64,000 nucleotides of DNA from Oscillospiraceae bacterium (GTDB taxonomy: Bacteria > Bacillota > Clostridia > Oscillospirales > Oscillospiraceae): contig SVKO01000005.1 of the NCBI GenBank assembly GCA_015068455.1, forward strand, positions 62,001 to 126,000. Reading direction: 5' to 3'. Position 1 is the stretch's first letter. The number at the start of each line of letters is the position of its first letter. Of this stretch, positions 1 through 8,591 are shown in pieces. The position numbers were made by a program, and so were the translations under genes. The notes under the pieces are model-generated. The model was not told the origin of the DNA. It made no database searches and saw only the letters and a list, made by a program, of their open reading frames with translations.

Positions 1-305
1 ACCGTAGAGAGAAGAGCGTCAATGCCGTCTAATTTTTTTGCTGAGACAGGCAGACCGATCACGGGCAGGGTGGTCCTGGCCGCAATGGCTCCCGCAAGAT
101 GCGCCGCCATGCCGGCGGCGGCAATGATTGCGCCGAAACCCGCCTTCCGGGCGCCGGAGGCAAACTGCGCAGCCTCGTCGGGCGTTCTGTGGGCAGACAT
201 GACGCGGACTTCGCAGGGTACGCCGAAGTCACGCAGCGTGGTCACAGCTTTCTCGACCACCGGACAGTCGCTGGCGCTGCCCATGATAATGGCAACCTTT
301 TTCAT
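1..305 (-). CDS. purE: PurE, N5-CAIR mutase (partial, 3' end outside window)
   Basis: Catalytic step of de novo purine synthesis: N5-carboxyaminoimidazole ribonucleotide is converted to CAIR. The first 101 residues are present. They show the class I PurE phosphate-binding segment MGSASDCP (residues 8-15) and the SAHRTP motif (37-42), both in the positions expected for the 160-170 aa family. The ATG at 305-303 is preceded by AGGGGGG. The gene is transcribed leftward from its own promoter through a ZTP riboswitch, so it is probably the first gene of a purine operon that continues beyond the window. Confidence 0.95.
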   Translation of the reverse strand, partial: MKKVAIIMGSASDCPVVEKAVTTLRDFGVPCEVRVMSAHRTPDEAAQFASGARKAGFGAIIAAAGMAAHLAGAIAARTTLPVIGLPVSAKKLDGIDALLST

Positions 306-324
306 AATGTATCCCCCCTAAATA

Positions 325-452
325 CGTGAAAAAACGGACACTCCGACCCAAGCCGGAATGCCCAGACGGTCGGCATCTGATGAATCAGACTGTGTTCCTC
401 CGTTCCCGTGTGGTGACCCACGTTTCCGTCAGTGGCGGAGGAGCTTCCAGCA
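325..452 (-). promoter_or_regulatory. ZTP (pfl) riboswitch with terminator, upstream of purE
   Basis: On the minus strand the leader reads ACTGACGGAAACGTGGGT, then ACCACACGGGAACGG, and after a variable linker GCCGACCGTCTGGGC. These are the two conserved halves of the pfl/ZTP aptamer, and GACGG in the first half can pair with CCGTC in the second, as the family pseudoknot requires. CCGACC of the second half (minus, about 373-368) can alternatively pair with GGGTCGG (352-346), shortly before the T-run at 335-330. This suggests a terminator that ZTP binding prevents, switching purE on when 10-formyl-THF is short. The family assignment is by consensus recognition; the switching model is inference. 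Confidence 0.85.
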
Positions 453-454
453 TC

Positions 455-483
455 AGTATATCATGCGCGCGATTTATTTCCAA
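455..483 (-). promoter_or_regulatory. sigma-A promoter of purE
   Basis: Minus strand -35 TTGGAA (483-478), 17 bp spacer, -10 TATACT (460-455), with a TG one base before the -10 (extended -10). Transcription would start near 448, at the 5' edge of the riboswitch. The stretch from 484 to 641, between this promoter and that of pyrC, is AT-rich and I see no gene in it. Confidence 0.75.
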
Positions 484-641
484 TAGCGCAGAACGGAGAA
501 TATTTTCGAAAAAAAAAGCCCCTTTTTGACTGTTTTGACAACATATATGGGAACTTAAGTACAAAAACCACAAAATATTGTTTTCTTTGGCCTTTTTTTT
601 ACCGATACTGTACAAGATTTGGAAAAGAAAGCCGCTTTGGC

Positions 642-670
642 TTGACTTTAGACTGCCGGCATGATATTCT
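642..670 (+). promoter_or_regulatory. sigma-A promoter of the pyr operon
   Basis: TTGACT (642-647), 17 bp spacer, TATTCT (665-670), with an extended -10 TG at 662-663. The predicted start near 677 leaves a leader of only about 40 nt, too short for a PyrR-type antiterminator/terminator switch. It also shows that the in-frame ATG at 661 lies inside the promoter and cannot be the pyrC start. Confidence 0.8.
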
Positions 671-717
671 GTGAAAAATCCAAAATCCGGATTCACGTCC
701 GGGAAAGGAGCGCCCAA

Positions 718-1992
718 ATGGACTGTTTGTTTTCCAACGCATATGTCTTTCGCGCCGGCGCCCTTGCCGCCGGAGATGTCCGTGTCCGTGACGGCCGTAT
801 CATTCCTGTCGATGATTCCGGCGACCCCGATCAGGTGTTTGACTGCAGCGGTTTATTATTGCTACCCGGTTTCGCAGATGTACATGTACATTTGCGTGAG
901 CCGGGGTTTTCTTATAAGGAGACCATTGCCGACGGTTCCCTGGCGGCTGCACGGGGCGGTTATACCACCGTATGCGCCATGCCGAACCTTGCCCCGGCGC
1001 CGGACAGTCTTGCAAATCTGGAGCAGGAGCTGTCCATCATCCGGCGGGATGCAAAGATCCGCGTGATTCCCTACGGCACCATCACGGCGGGCAGGGCAGG
1101 GGAGCGGCTTTCAGACATGGGGGCCATGGCGCCCTATGTCGCGGGCTTTTCCGACGACGGCAGCGGCGTACAGACCGATGAGATCATGCTGGAGGCCATG
1201 CGCCGCGCCAGAGATCTCGGCAAACTGATCGTCGCCCATTGCGAGGACAACCGCCTGCTGCACGGCGGCTATATCCACGACGGCAAATATGCCAGGGAAC
1301 ACGGACACAGCGGCATCAGCAGCGAATCCGAATGGCGGCAGATCGCGCGCGATCTGGAGCTTGTCGCAAAGACCGGCTGCGGCTATCATGTGTGTCATGT
1401 CTCCACGAAGCAGAGCGTGGAGCTTATCCGGCAGGCGAAGCGCAGCGGACTGGACGTCACCTGCGAGACCGCGCCGCATTATCTGCTTTTATGCGAAGAT
1501 GATCTGCAGGAGGACGGCAGATTCAAAATGAATCCGCCCCTGCGTGCCTTCGATGATATGGATGCGCTGATCGAGGGCGTTTGCGACGGCACGATCGATA
1601 TGATCGCCACGGATCACGCCCCCCACAGCGCTGAGGAAAAATCCCGGGGTCTGGAGAAAAGCGCCATGGGGATCGTTGGTCTGGAGACGGCGTTTGCGCT
1701 GCTTTTCTCCGGGATGGTGCTCTCAAAGGTCCTTCCTTTCAGCAGACTCATGGAGCTGCTGCACGACGCCCCGTGCCGCCGGTTCGGGATCGACGGCGGA
1801 CTGGAAATCGGAGACCGGGCCGATCTGACCGTGTTTGACGTGGGCGCTTCTTACCGCATCGATCCGTCTGAATTCGTTTCCAAGGGCAAAAGCACGCCCT
1901 TTGCCGGTTTTCAGGTCTGCGGCCGCTGCCGCATGACCGTCAGCGCAGGAAAAATCGCCTGGTCCGACGGGACCCTGGAGGGAAAACATTGA
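718..1992 (+). CDS. pyrC: Dihydroorotase
   Basis: Closes N-carbamoyl-aspartate to dihydroorotate, the third step of UMP synthesis. The 424-residue product is a class I zinc amidohydrolase. The metal-binding HVHLREPG (His56 and His58) is followed by ETIADGSLAAARGGYTT, and TDHAPHS (about 298-304) carries the catalytic Asp. The ATG at 718 sits 7 nt after AAAGGAG; the ATG at 661 is rejected because it overlaps the promoter. First gene of a tightly packed operon, with its stop shared with the pyrK start. Confidence 0.97.
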   Translation: MDCLFSNAYVFRAGALAAGDVRVRDGRIIPVDDSGDPDQVFDCSGLLLLPGFADVHVHLREPGFSYKETIADGSLAAARGGYTTVCAMPNLAPAPDSLANLEQELSIIRRDAKIRVIPYGTITAGRAGERLSDMGAMAPYVAGFSDDGSGVQTDEIMLEAMRRARDLGKLIVAHCEDNRLLHGGYIHDGKYAREHGHSGISSESEWRQIARDLELVAKTGCGYHVCHVSTKQSVELIRQAKRSGLDVTCETAPHYLLLCEDDLQEDGRFKMNPPLRAFDDMDALIEGVCDGTIDMIATDHAPHSAEEKSRGLEKSAMGIVGLETAFALLFSGMVLSKVLPFSRLMELLHDAPCRRFGIDGGLEIGDRADLTVFDVGASYRIDPSEFVSKGKSTPFAGFQVCGRCRMTVSAGKIAWSDGTLEGKH

Positions 1993-2711
1993 AGCAGAGT
2001 CTATTTTTGATCTTACATAATAAGCCCATTGCGCCGGACGTCTATGAGATGACCCTGCGGGGCGATACCGGCGCCATTACAGCTCCGGGGCAGTTTGTTC
2101 AGATTCGTCTGCCGGGCTTTTATCTTCGCAGACCCATCTCCGTGTGCGATTTGGAAGAGGATCGTCTCACCATCATCTATAAGGTCGTTGGAAAGGGTAC
2201 CGCCGCCATGGCAAGGCTGCAGGCAGGACAGCGTCTGGATTTGCTGACCGGCCTGGGCAACGGCTATGACCTTGCCGCCTGCGGCAGGGACGTCACGGTG
2301 ATCGGCGGGGGCGCCGGCGTGCCGCCGATGTACTATCTGGCAAAAAAACTGATCGAAAGCGGGGCGAACGTCACTGCGATCCTGGGTTTTCAGTCGAAAA
2401 ACGATGTTTTTTATGAAGAAAGGTTCCGCTCTCTCGGTGCGCAAACCCTTGTGACCACGGTGGACGGCTCGCGTGGCGTGCCCGGCTTTGTGACTGACGC
2501 CATGCAGAACGTCCGTTATGTCTGCGCCTGCGGACCGGAGCCCATGCTCAAGGCGGTCTGGGACCGCGTGAATGCCGGACAGTTCAGTTTCGAAGAGCGC
2601 ATGGGCTGCGGCTTTGGCGCCTGCATGGGCTGCACCTGCGAGACGAAATACGGGAACAAACGCATTTGCAAGGACGGGCCGGTGCTCAGATGGGAGGAGA
2701 TCGTATGGTAA
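1989..2711 (+). CDS. pyrK: Dihydroorotate dehydrogenase B, electron-transfer subunit
   Basis: FAD/[2Fe-2S] protein that passes electrons from PyrD to NAD+. The 240 residues show an N-terminal flavin-binding barrel (RRPISVCD near 48-55), a nucleotide-binding core (GGGAGVPPMYYLAK) and the C-terminal iron-sulfur ligands MGCGFGACMGCTC followed by a fourth Cys in RICKDGP. The start is TTG at 1989-1991, overlapping the pyrC TGA and preceded by GGAGGGAAAA. Together with pyrD it identifies the type 1B, NAD-dependent enzyme. Confidence 0.96.
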   Translation: MKQSLFLILHNKPIAPDVYEMTLRGDTGAITAPGQFVQIRLPGFYLRRPISVCDLEEDRLTIIYKVVGKGTAAMARLQAGQRLDLLTGLGNGYDLAACGRDVTVIGGGAGVPPMYYLAKKLIESGANVTAILGFQSKNDVFYEERFRSLGAQTLVTTVDGSRGVPGFVTDAMQNVRYVCACGPEPMLKAVWDRVNAGQFSFEERMGCGFGACMGCTCETKYGNKRICKDGPVLRWEEIVW

Positions 2712-3619
2712 ATACCAAAGTGAACCTCTGCGGGATCGAACTGGATAATCCCGTCATCCCCGCCAGCGGCACCTTCGGCTATGGCTATGAATTTGCTGAG
2801 CTTTACGATATCGATTGCCTTGGAACATTTTCCTTCAAAGGCACGACCAGGGAGCCCCGCTACGGCAACCCGACGCCTCGCATCGCGGAGACGCCCGGCG
2901 GGATGCTCAACGCGGTGGGACTGCAGAACCCCGGTGTGGACAGAGTGATTTCCGAGGAGCTTCCGAAGCTCAAGGCGGTTTTTCACAAGCCCGTGATGGC
3001 GAACGTCAGCGGTTTTTCCGTTAAGGAATACGTCGAGGTGTGCGAAAAACTCGATGCCGAGCCCCAGGTGGGCTGGCTGGAGGTCAATATCAGCTGCCCC
3101 AACGTCCACGGCGGCGGCATGAGCTTCGGCACGGATCCGAAAATGGCCGCCCGGGTCACCGCGGCGGTGCGTGAGGTGACCCAAAAGCCGCTGATCGTCA
3201 AGCTTTCGCCCAACGTTACCGATATCTGCGCCATCGCCCGCGCCTGTGAGGACGCTGGCGCTGATGCGGTCAGTCTGATCAACACCCTGATGGGCATGCG
3301 CATCGACATCCGCCGCAGACGCCCTCTGCTGGCCAACGGCACCGGCGGCCTGTCCGGCGGCGCGATCCTGCCGCTGGCAGTGCGGATGGTCTACCAGGTC
3401 TACGAAGCCGTGAAGATCCCCATTGTGGGCATGGGCGGCGTCAGCACGGCGGAAGACGTGCTGGAAATGATGCTTGCCGGTGCAACCGCTGTGGAGATCG
3501 GCGCGGCAAATCTCGTCGATCCCTGGTGCTGCCGCGATCTGGTCAACAAACTCCCGCTGGTCATGGAGCAGAATGGAATTGAAAATCTCAACGATATCAT
3601 AGGAGGCGCACATCAATGA
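2705..3619 (+). CDS. pyrD: Dihydroorotate dehydrogenase B, catalytic subunit
   Basis: Oxidises dihydroorotate to orotate with FMN, passing electrons through PyrK. The 304-aa length is normal for PyrD type 1B. NISCPNVHGGG contains the cysteine used as active-site base by type 1B enzymes, and GMGGVSTAEDVLEMMLAGA near the C-terminus binds the FMN phosphate. The ATG at 2705 lies 5 nt after GGGAGGAG and overlaps the end of pyrK by 7 nt. An upstream in-frame ATG at 2666 would run deep into pyrK and has no ribosome site. Confidence 0.97.
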   Translation: MVNTKVNLCGIELDNPVIPASGTFGYGYEFAELYDIDCLGTFSFKGTTREPRYGNPTPRIAETPGGMLNAVGLQNPGVDRVISEELPKLKAVFHKPVMANVSGFSVKEYVEVCEKLDAEPQVGWLEVNISCPNVHGGGMSFGTDPKMAARVTAAVREVTQKPLIVKLSPNVTDICAIARACEDAGADAVSLINTLMGMRIDIRRRRPLLANGTGGLSGGAILPLAVRMVYQVYEAVKIPIVGMGGVSTAEDVLEMMLAGATAVEIGAANLVDPWCCRDLVNKLPLVMEQNGIENLNDIIGGAHQ

Positions 3620-4326
3620 GCAAGGACGTCATCATTGCGGCGGATTTTGCCGGCAGGGAGCAGACGCTCCGGTTCCTCGACAAATTCCAGGACGAAAAGC
3701 CCTTTTTGAAGATCGGTATGGAGCTTTACTATGCCGCTGGGCCGCAAATCGTCCGGGAGATCAAATCACGCGGCCATAAGATTTTCCTGGATCTCAAGCT
3801 GCATGACATTCCCAATACCGTGAAAAAAACCATGGCTGTGCTCTCCGCTCTGGATGCGGATATCGTCAATCTGCATGCCTCCGGCGGCTGTGCCATGATG
3901 AAAGCAGCCCTGGAGGGCCTGCTGCGGCCCGACGGCACCCGGCCCCTGCTGATTGCCGTCACCCAGCTGACCTCCACCGGCGATCAAATGCTGCGCGACG
4001 AGCTCTGGATCGGCCATCCCATGGATGAGACGGTCCTGCACTATGCGAAGAACGCCAGGGATTCCGGCCTGGACGGCGTGGTCTGCTCGCCCCTGGAGGC
4101 GGGGAAGGTGCACACGGTTTGCGGCCGGGACTTCCTCACCGTGACCCCCGGCGTCCGCTTTGCCGGCGGCGCAGTGGGCGATCAGGTGCGCGTCACCACG
4201 CCCTACGGCGCGCGGCAGCTCGGCTCCGACTATATCGTCATGGGCCGGCCCATCACCGCCGCCGAAGATCCCGTGGAAGCTTACCGCCGGGCATATGCCC
4301 AGTTCGTGAAAGGAGAATGCGAATGA
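3616..4326 (+). CDS. pyrF: Orotidine 5'-phosphate decarboxylase
   Basis: Final step to UMP. The 236-residue TIM barrel has the catalytic DLKLHDIPNTV segment with the Asp-Lys-Asp network, and the phosphate-binding MGRPITAAEDP near the C-terminus. The start overlaps the pyrD stop as ATGA, which implies translational coupling. The length fits the group I family found in Bacilli and Clostridia. Confidence 0.97.
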   Translation: MSKDVIIAADFAGREQTLRFLDKFQDEKPFLKIGMELYYAAGPQIVREIKSRGHKIFLDLKLHDIPNTVKKTMAVLSALDADIVNLHASGGCAMMKAALEGLLRPDGTRPLLIAVTQLTSTGDQMLRDELWIGHPMDETVLHYAKNARDSGLDGVVCSPLEAGKVHTVCGRDFLTVTPGVRFAGGAVGDQVRVTTPYGARQLGSDYIVMGRPITAAEDPVEAYRRAYAQFVKGECE

Positions 4327-4967
4327 AAACCCAAATTGCGAAAGACCTTTTGTCCATCAAGGCCGTGTTCTTCCGCCCCTCCGAGCCCTTCATTTGGGCC
4401 AGCGGCATCAAAAGCCCCGTCTACTGCGACAACCGGCTGACCCTGTCGGATGTGAAGGTGCGCACAGATGTGGAAAACGGTCTGGCGTCCCTCATTCAAA
4501 CGTACTATCCCGAGGCTGAGATCCTGATGGGCACCAGCACCGCCGGCATCGCTCACGCCGCCATCACCGCCCATCTGCTGGGTCTGCCCATGGGTTACGT
4601 CCGCTCCGGCGCCAAGGATCACGGCCGGAAGAATCAGATCGAGGGCGCCCTGCAGCCCGGCCAGAAGACGGTCGTTGTGGAAGATCTGATCTCCACCGGC
4701 GGCAGCGTACTGGAGGTCGTCAACATTCTCCGGGAGGCCGGGGCCGAGGTGCTGGGAATCGTGAGCATCTTTACCTATGGGATGCAGAAGGGTCTGGACC
4801 GGCTGAAAAACGCAGATGTGATCAATCACAGCCTGACGGATTTCGATACCGTGGCAGAAACCGCCGCCGCGGAGGGTTACATCCGTCCCGAGGACGTATC
4901 CCGGCTGATCGCTTTCCGCAACTGTCCGTCCGACGAAAGCTGGATCAAAAAGGAGGACGAGGTATGA
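4323..4967 (+). CDS. pyrE: Orotate phosphoribosyltransferase
   Basis: Transfers ribose 5-phosphate from PRPP to orotate. The 214-residue product has the PRPP-binding motif [12 protein letters not shown] and the flexible-loop region [14 protein letters not shown] choose the ATG at 4323, which overlaps the pyrF TGA and lies 7 nt after AGGAG (4311-4315). The in-frame ATG two codons earlier is too close to that site. The stop overlaps the pyrB start. Confidence 0.96.
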   Translation: MKTQIAKDLLSIKAVFFRPSEPFIWASGIKSPVYCDNRLTLSDVKVRTDVENGLASLIQTYYPEAEILMGTSTAGIAHAAITAHLLGLPMGYVRSGAKDHGRKNQIEGALQPGQKTVVVEDLISTGGSVLEVVNILREAGAEVLGIVSIFTYGMQKGLDRLKNADVINHSLTDFDTVAETAAAEGYIRPEDVSRLIAFRNCPSDESWIKKEDEV

Positions 4968-5881
4968 AGCATCTGATCGACATTATGGAGCTGTCCACGC
5001 AGGAGCTGGAAGAACTCATTGCCTGCGCCGAGGACATCATTGCCAACCCCGCAAAGTATGCGCAGGCCTGCCGCGGCAAGAAACTTGCGACGCTTTTTTT
5101 CGAACCGTCCACGCGTACAAGACTGAGTTTCGAGGCGGCCATGTATGAGCTGGGCGGCCAGGTGCTGGGCTTCTCCGAGGCCTCCAGCAGCTCTGCGGCA
5201 AAGGGCGAAAGCGTTTCCGACACCGTGCACACCGTCAGCTGCTACGCCGATATCATCGCCATGCGCCATCCCAAGGAGGGCGCGCCCCTGGTGGCCTCCC
5301 GCCGCAACTGGGTGCCCATCATCAACGCCGGCGACGGCGGCCACTATCATCCTACCCAGACCCTGGCGGATCTGCTGACGATCCACAGGGAAAAGGGCAG
5401 ATTCACCGGCTTGACCATCGGCCTGTGCGGCGACCTGAAGTTCGGCCGCACCGTCCACTCCCTGGTCAGCGCCATGTCCCGATATGAGGATATCCGGTTT
5501 GTGTTTATTTCGCCGGAAGAACTGCAGGTTCCGGAGTACATCAAGACCGACGTCCTTGAACCGCGCGGGATTCCCTACAAAGAGGTTGCTTCTCTGGAAA
5601 ACGCAATGCCGGAGCTGGATATTCTCTACATGACCCGCGTACAGCGCGAGCGCTTCTTCAATGAAGAGGACTATGTCCGACTGAAGGATACCTACATCCT
5701 TACGCCGGACAAGCTGAGAAACGCGAAGGAAGATCTGAGTATCCTGCATCCGCTGCCCCGTGTCAACGAGATCTCCGTCCTGGTGGACGACGATCCAAGA
5801 GCCTGCTACTTCAAGCAGGTTCTCAACGGCAAATACATGCGCATGGCTCTGATTCTGAAGCTTTTGGAGGTGAAAGTATGA
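4964..5881 (+). CDS. pyrB: Aspartate carbamoyltransferase, catalytic subunit
   Basis: Committed step: carbamoyl phosphate plus aspartate gives carbamoyl-aspartate. The 305-residue product has the carbamoyl-phosphate site [12 protein letters not shown], the lid Ser/Lys region [22 protein letters not shown] and HPLPRVNE. Start and stop both overlap neighbours (ATGA with pyrE, ATGA with pyrI). The immediately following pyrI indicates an allosteric, E. coli-like holoenzyme rather than the lone trimer of Bacillus. Confidence 0.97.
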   Translation: MKHLIDIMELSTQELEELIACAEDIIANPAKYAQACRGKKLATLFFEPSTRTRLSFEAAMYELGGQVLGFSEASSSSAAKGESVSDTVHTVSCYADIIAMRHPKEGAPLVASRRNWVPIINAGDGGHYHPTQTLADLLTIHREKGRFTGLTIGLCGDLKFGRTVHSLVSAMSRYEDIRFVFISPEELQVPEYIKTDVLEPRGIPYKEVASLENAMPELDILYMTRVQRERFFNEEDYVRLKDTYILTPDKLRNAKEDLSILHPLPRVNEISVLVDDDPRACYFKQVLNGKYMRMALILKLLEVKV

Positions 5882-6306
5882 TTATCGGTCAAATCAAGGA
5901 CGGCATCGTGCTCGACCATATCACCGCCGGACGCGGCATGGAGATCTATCGCATTCTCAAGCTCCATGAGCTGGACTGCACCGTGGCCATGATCGAAAAT
6001 GCCGAGAGCGTCAAGCTTGGGCGGAAGGATATCATCAAAGTCGGCAAGGTCATCGATCTCAATTTCGATATCCTTGGCTTCATTGATCCGGGCATCACAG
6101 TGAATATCATCAACGACGGCAAGCTGGTCAAGCGGGCGCACCTCAAGCTGCCCGAGCGCATCCGCGACGTCATCCGCTGCAAGAACCCCCGCTGCATCAC
6201 CTCCACAGAGCAGGAGCTGACCCACGAATTCCGCCTGACCGACCCGGCGCGCAAGGTCTATCGCTGCATCTACTGCGAGAACGAAGCGCCGCAGATCATC
6301 AAGTGA
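5878..6306 (+). CDS. pyrI: Aspartate carbamoyltransferase, regulatory subunit
   Basis: Nucleotide-binding regulatory chain (142 aa) that confers CTP/ATP control on PyrB. The N-terminal half is the allosteric domain. The C-terminal zinc domain has the four cysteines as CKNPRC and CIYC separated by about 22 residues. It is translationally coupled to pyrB and to the next gene. Enzyme-level feedback by PyrI would fit the absence of any attenuator in the operon leader. Confidence 0.95.
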   Translation: MIIGQIKDGIVLDHITAGRGMEIYRILKLHELDCTVAMIENAESVKLGRKDIIKVGKVIDLNFDILGFIDPGITVNIINDGKLVKRAHLKLPERIRDVIRCKNPRCITSTEQELTHEFRLTDPARKVYRCIYCENEAPQIIK

Positions 6307-6704
6307 ACAAGGCGCTTTCGGTGGCGGCCGGAGCCGTTGAACGCGATGGAAAACTTCTGCTGTGCCGCCGCCCCATGCACAAGGCCCGGGGCGGTCAATG
6401 GGAATTTCCCGGCGGAAAAATCGAGGCAGGGGAGAGCCCCCAGCAGGCCCTGGAACGGGAACTGCGCGAGGAGCTGGGCATTGAGATCCGGGCAGGGAAG
6501 GCTCTGGCGGAAATCACGCACGTCTATCCCGATATCAGCATCCGTCTGACGCTCCTTTCTGCGCGGATCGTCGCGGGTGAGCCGCAACTTCTGGAACACA
6601 CGCAATTGCGCTGGGTGTCGCCCAGGGAGGCTGGGGCGCTGGATCTGTGTCCGGCGGACCGGACGCTGCTGAATCAGATCATGGAGGAAAGACATGATGT
6701 TTGA
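6303..6704 (+). CDS. Nudix hydrolase, MutT/8-oxo-dGTP diphosphatase type
   Basis: The 133-aa protein carries a complete Nudix box, GGKIEAGESPQQALEREL followed by REELGI, between residues 37 and 61. The upstream sequence CRRPMHKARGGQWEFPGG is typical of the MutT/CTP-pyrophosphohydrolase subgroup, so the likely substrate is an oxidised or surplus nucleoside triphosphate. The start is GTG at 6303, overlapping the pyrI TGA. Its place at the end of a pyrimidine operon is consistent with nucleotide-pool cleansing, but the substrate cannot be read from sequence. Confidence 0.85.
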   Translation: MNKALSVAAGAVERDGKLLLCRRPMHKARGGQWEFPGGKIEAGESPQQALERELREELGIEIRAGKALAEITHVYPDISIRLTLLSARIVAGEPQLLEHTQLRWVSPREAGALDLCPADRTLLNQIMEERHDV

Positions 6705-7404
6705 ACGCAAGATCGCAGTGGTGACCGGCGGCGCCACGGGCATCGGTGAATGTATCGCAGAACAGTTTGAAAAAGAGGGTGCAATCGTTTGCATCATCGA
6801 TCTCAAGGAGAATCCCTGTTTTGTCGGTGACGTTGCCGAGCAATCCGTGTTGGAGGACTTTGCCCGCTTCGTGGTGGATAAGCACGGCCATGTGGACTAT
6901 CTGATCAACAACGCCCTGCCGCCCATGCACGGCCTTGACACATGCACATGGGATCAGTTCAACTATGCTCTGCGTGTCGGCGTCAGCGCGCCGTTTTATC
7001 TGGCAAAGCTCTTTGCGCCGTACTTTGCTCCCGGCGCGGCAATTGTGAACATTTCCTCCAGCCGCGACCGCATGTCCATGCCCCAGACCGAGAGCTACAC
7101 CGCCGCCAAGGGAGGCATCGCCGCCCTGACCCATGCCCTGGCTGTAAGTCTGGCAGGGAAGGTGCGGGTCAATTCTGTTTCCCCGGGCTGGATCGACACG
7201 CAATACACCGTATATGATGGCCCGGACGCCCTGCAGCAGCCTGCGGGACGGGTGGGCAACCCCATGGATATCGCCAACATGGTCCTGTACCTTTGTTCCG
7301 AAAAAGCCGGTTTTATCACCGGCGAGAATATCTGCATCGACGGCGGACAGACCCGGCTCATGATCTATCACGGCGAGCATGGCTGGCGTTATGACCCGGA
7401 ATAA
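6694..7404 (+). CDS. Short-chain dehydrogenase/reductase (SDR) of unknown substrate
   Basis: Classical SDR of 236 aa. The Rossmann motif TGGATGIG lies near residues 11-18, NN in LINNALPP replaces the usual NNAG, the catalytic Ser is in NISSSRD, and YTAAK supplies the Tyr and Lys. SPGWIDT and the C-terminal ITGENICIDGGQ are also standard. AGGAGGAAAG inside the end of the Nudix gene precedes the ATG pair at 6694/6697. Role unknown; co-transcription with pyr genes may be incidental. Confidence 0.85.
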   Translation: MMFERKIAVVTGGATGIGECIAEQFEKEGAIVCIIDLKENPCFVGDVAEQSVLEDFARFVVDKHGHVDYLINNALPPMHGLDTCTWDQFNYALRVGVSAPFYLAKLFAPYFAPGAAIVNISSSRDRMSMPQTESYTAAKGGIAALTHALAVSLAGKVRVNSVSPGWIDTQYTVYDGPDALQQPAGRVGNPMDIANMVLYLCSEKAGFITGENICIDGGQTRLMIYHGEHGWRYDPE

Positions 7405-7409
7405 GCATC

Positions 7410-7438
7410 TTGCAAAACGGGATACAATCGGATATAAT
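7410..7438 (+). promoter_or_regulatory. sigma-A promoter of hydE
   Basis: TTGCAA (7410-7415), 17 bp spacer, TATAAT (7433-7438). Transcription should start near 7445, giving a leader of about 95 nt that contains a terminator-like hairpin directly before the hydE ribosome site. Confidence 0.75.
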
Positions 7439-7497
7439 CAAGCTGCACCTGACATTAAGAAACTTCTGCGTGAAAGGTATGGCAAACACGTCACCAC

Positions 7498-7527
7498 AGC
7501 CGTACCCCCGGGTACGGCTTGTTTTTT
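7498..7527 (+). terminator. Intrinsic terminator abutting the hydE ribosome-binding site
   Basis: AGCCGTACCC and GGGTACGGCT form a perfect 10-bp stem with a very tight loop, followed by TG and six T. It ends 11 nt before the hydE ATG, and the AGGA ribosome site starts immediately after it. It could simply end the pyr transcript, but the hydE promoter lies upstream of it, so hydE mRNA must read through. A 16-codon frame (7479-7529, ATG preceded by GAAAGG) covers the whole hairpin and could act as an attenuating leader peptide. Confidence 0.75.
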
Positions 7528-7538
7528 GAGGAACGACT

Positions 7539-8588
7539 ATGACAGAGCAAATAAACGCACTTATCGGAAAACTGCTTGACGAGCATCGGCTTTCCGCCAA
7601 AGAATACGAGGCGCTGATCGCCGGACGGGACGCCGAGGCGGCTGAAATCCTGGCCGGAGCCGCGTCAGAGGTCAGCAGGCGAATTTACGGCAACGCGATC
7701 TATTTCCGCGGTCTCATCGAGATCAGCAATATCTGCAAAAACAACTGTCTGTACTGCGGCATCCGCCGGGGAAATACCGACTGCGTCCGCTACCGTCTGA
7801 CGCCGGAGGAGATCCTGGAATGCGCCGACGAGGGCTACAGCCTTGGCTTCCGCACCATCGTCATGCAGGGCGGAGAGGACCCGTACTACACCGACGAGAT
7901 GGTATGCAGTCTGATCCGTGAGATCAAGCGCCGGCATCCCGACTGCGCCGTGACCCTGTCCCTGGGCGAGCGCTCCCGGGAGAGCTATGCGGCCTTGCGC
8001 GAGGCAGGGGCCGACCGGTATCTGCTGCGTCATGAGACGGCGAACAAAGCGCACTATGCCCGCCTGCATCCGGCGGAGATGTCCTTCGACAACCGGATGC
8101 GCTGCCTGCGCGATCTGCGGGAACTGGGCTACCAGGTGGGCTGCGGCTTCATGGTGGGTTCGCCCTTCCAGACAAACGCCCACATTGCCGAAGATCTCAA
8201 GTTCATCGAGGAATTTCAGCCCGAAATGTGCGGCATCGGCCCGTTCATACCCCACGAGAAAACCCCCTTCCGCGATCACCCCGCCGGGACGCTGGAGCTG
8301 ACATGTTTCCTGCTCAGCGTTATTCGGCTGATCTGTCCGACAACCCTTTTGCCCGCCACCACCGCCCTGGGCACCATCGATCCGCTGGGACGGGAAAAGG
8401 GCATCCTGGCCGGCGCCAACGTGGTGATGCCGAATCTTTCGCCCACGTCCGTCCGCAAAAAGTACGAGTTGTACGACGGAAAGATCTGCACGGGAGATGA
8501 GTCAGCCCAGTGCGTCAGATGCATGGCCGCCCGGATGGAGTCCATCGGCTACCGCATGGTCGTGGACAGGGGAGACGTCAAAAAATAA
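7539..8588 (+). CDS. hydE: [FeFe]-hydrogenase H-cluster radical SAM maturase HydE
   Basis: Radical SAM enzyme needed, with HydF and HydG, to build the diiron subcluster of [FeFe] hydrogenase. The 349-aa length is typical. The cluster motif CKNNCLYCG lies near residues 66-74. VMQGGEDPYYTDE and LPATTALGTIDPLGREKG are characteristic of HydE and separate it from biotin synthase. The ATG at 7539 follows AGGA. hydF, hydG and a hydrogenase are not in the window, so it is a solitary maturase gene here. Confidence 0.93.
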   Translation: MTEQINALIGKLLDEHRLSAKEYEALIAGRDAEAAEILAGAASEVSRRIYGNAIYFRGLIEISNICKNNCLYCGIRRGNTDCVRYRLTPEEILECADEGYSLGFRTIVMQGGEDPYYTDEMVCSLIREIKRRHPDCAVTLSLGERSRESYAALREAGADRYLLRHETANKAHYARLHPAEMSFDNRMRCLRDLRELGYQVGCGFMVGSPFQTNAHIAEDLKFIEEFQPEMCGIGPFIPHEKTPFRDHPAGTLELTCFLLSVIRLICPTTLLPATTALGTIDPLGREKGILAGANVVMPNLSPTSVRKKYELYDGKICTGDESAQCVRCMAARMESIGYRMVVDRGDVKK

Positions 8589-8591
8589 AAC

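Noticed and set aside
661-717. Upstream ATG extension of pyrC
   Set aside because: It overlaps the -10 element and would precede the transcription start.
7445-7530. Known riboswitch class in the hydE leader
   Set aside because: I compared it mentally with fluoride, c-di-GMP, THF, SAM and guanidine consensus elements and found no match.
7379-7579. A 66-codon plus-strand frame between the SDR gene and hydE
   Set aside because: It runs through the hydE promoter and terminator and overlaps hydE in another frame.
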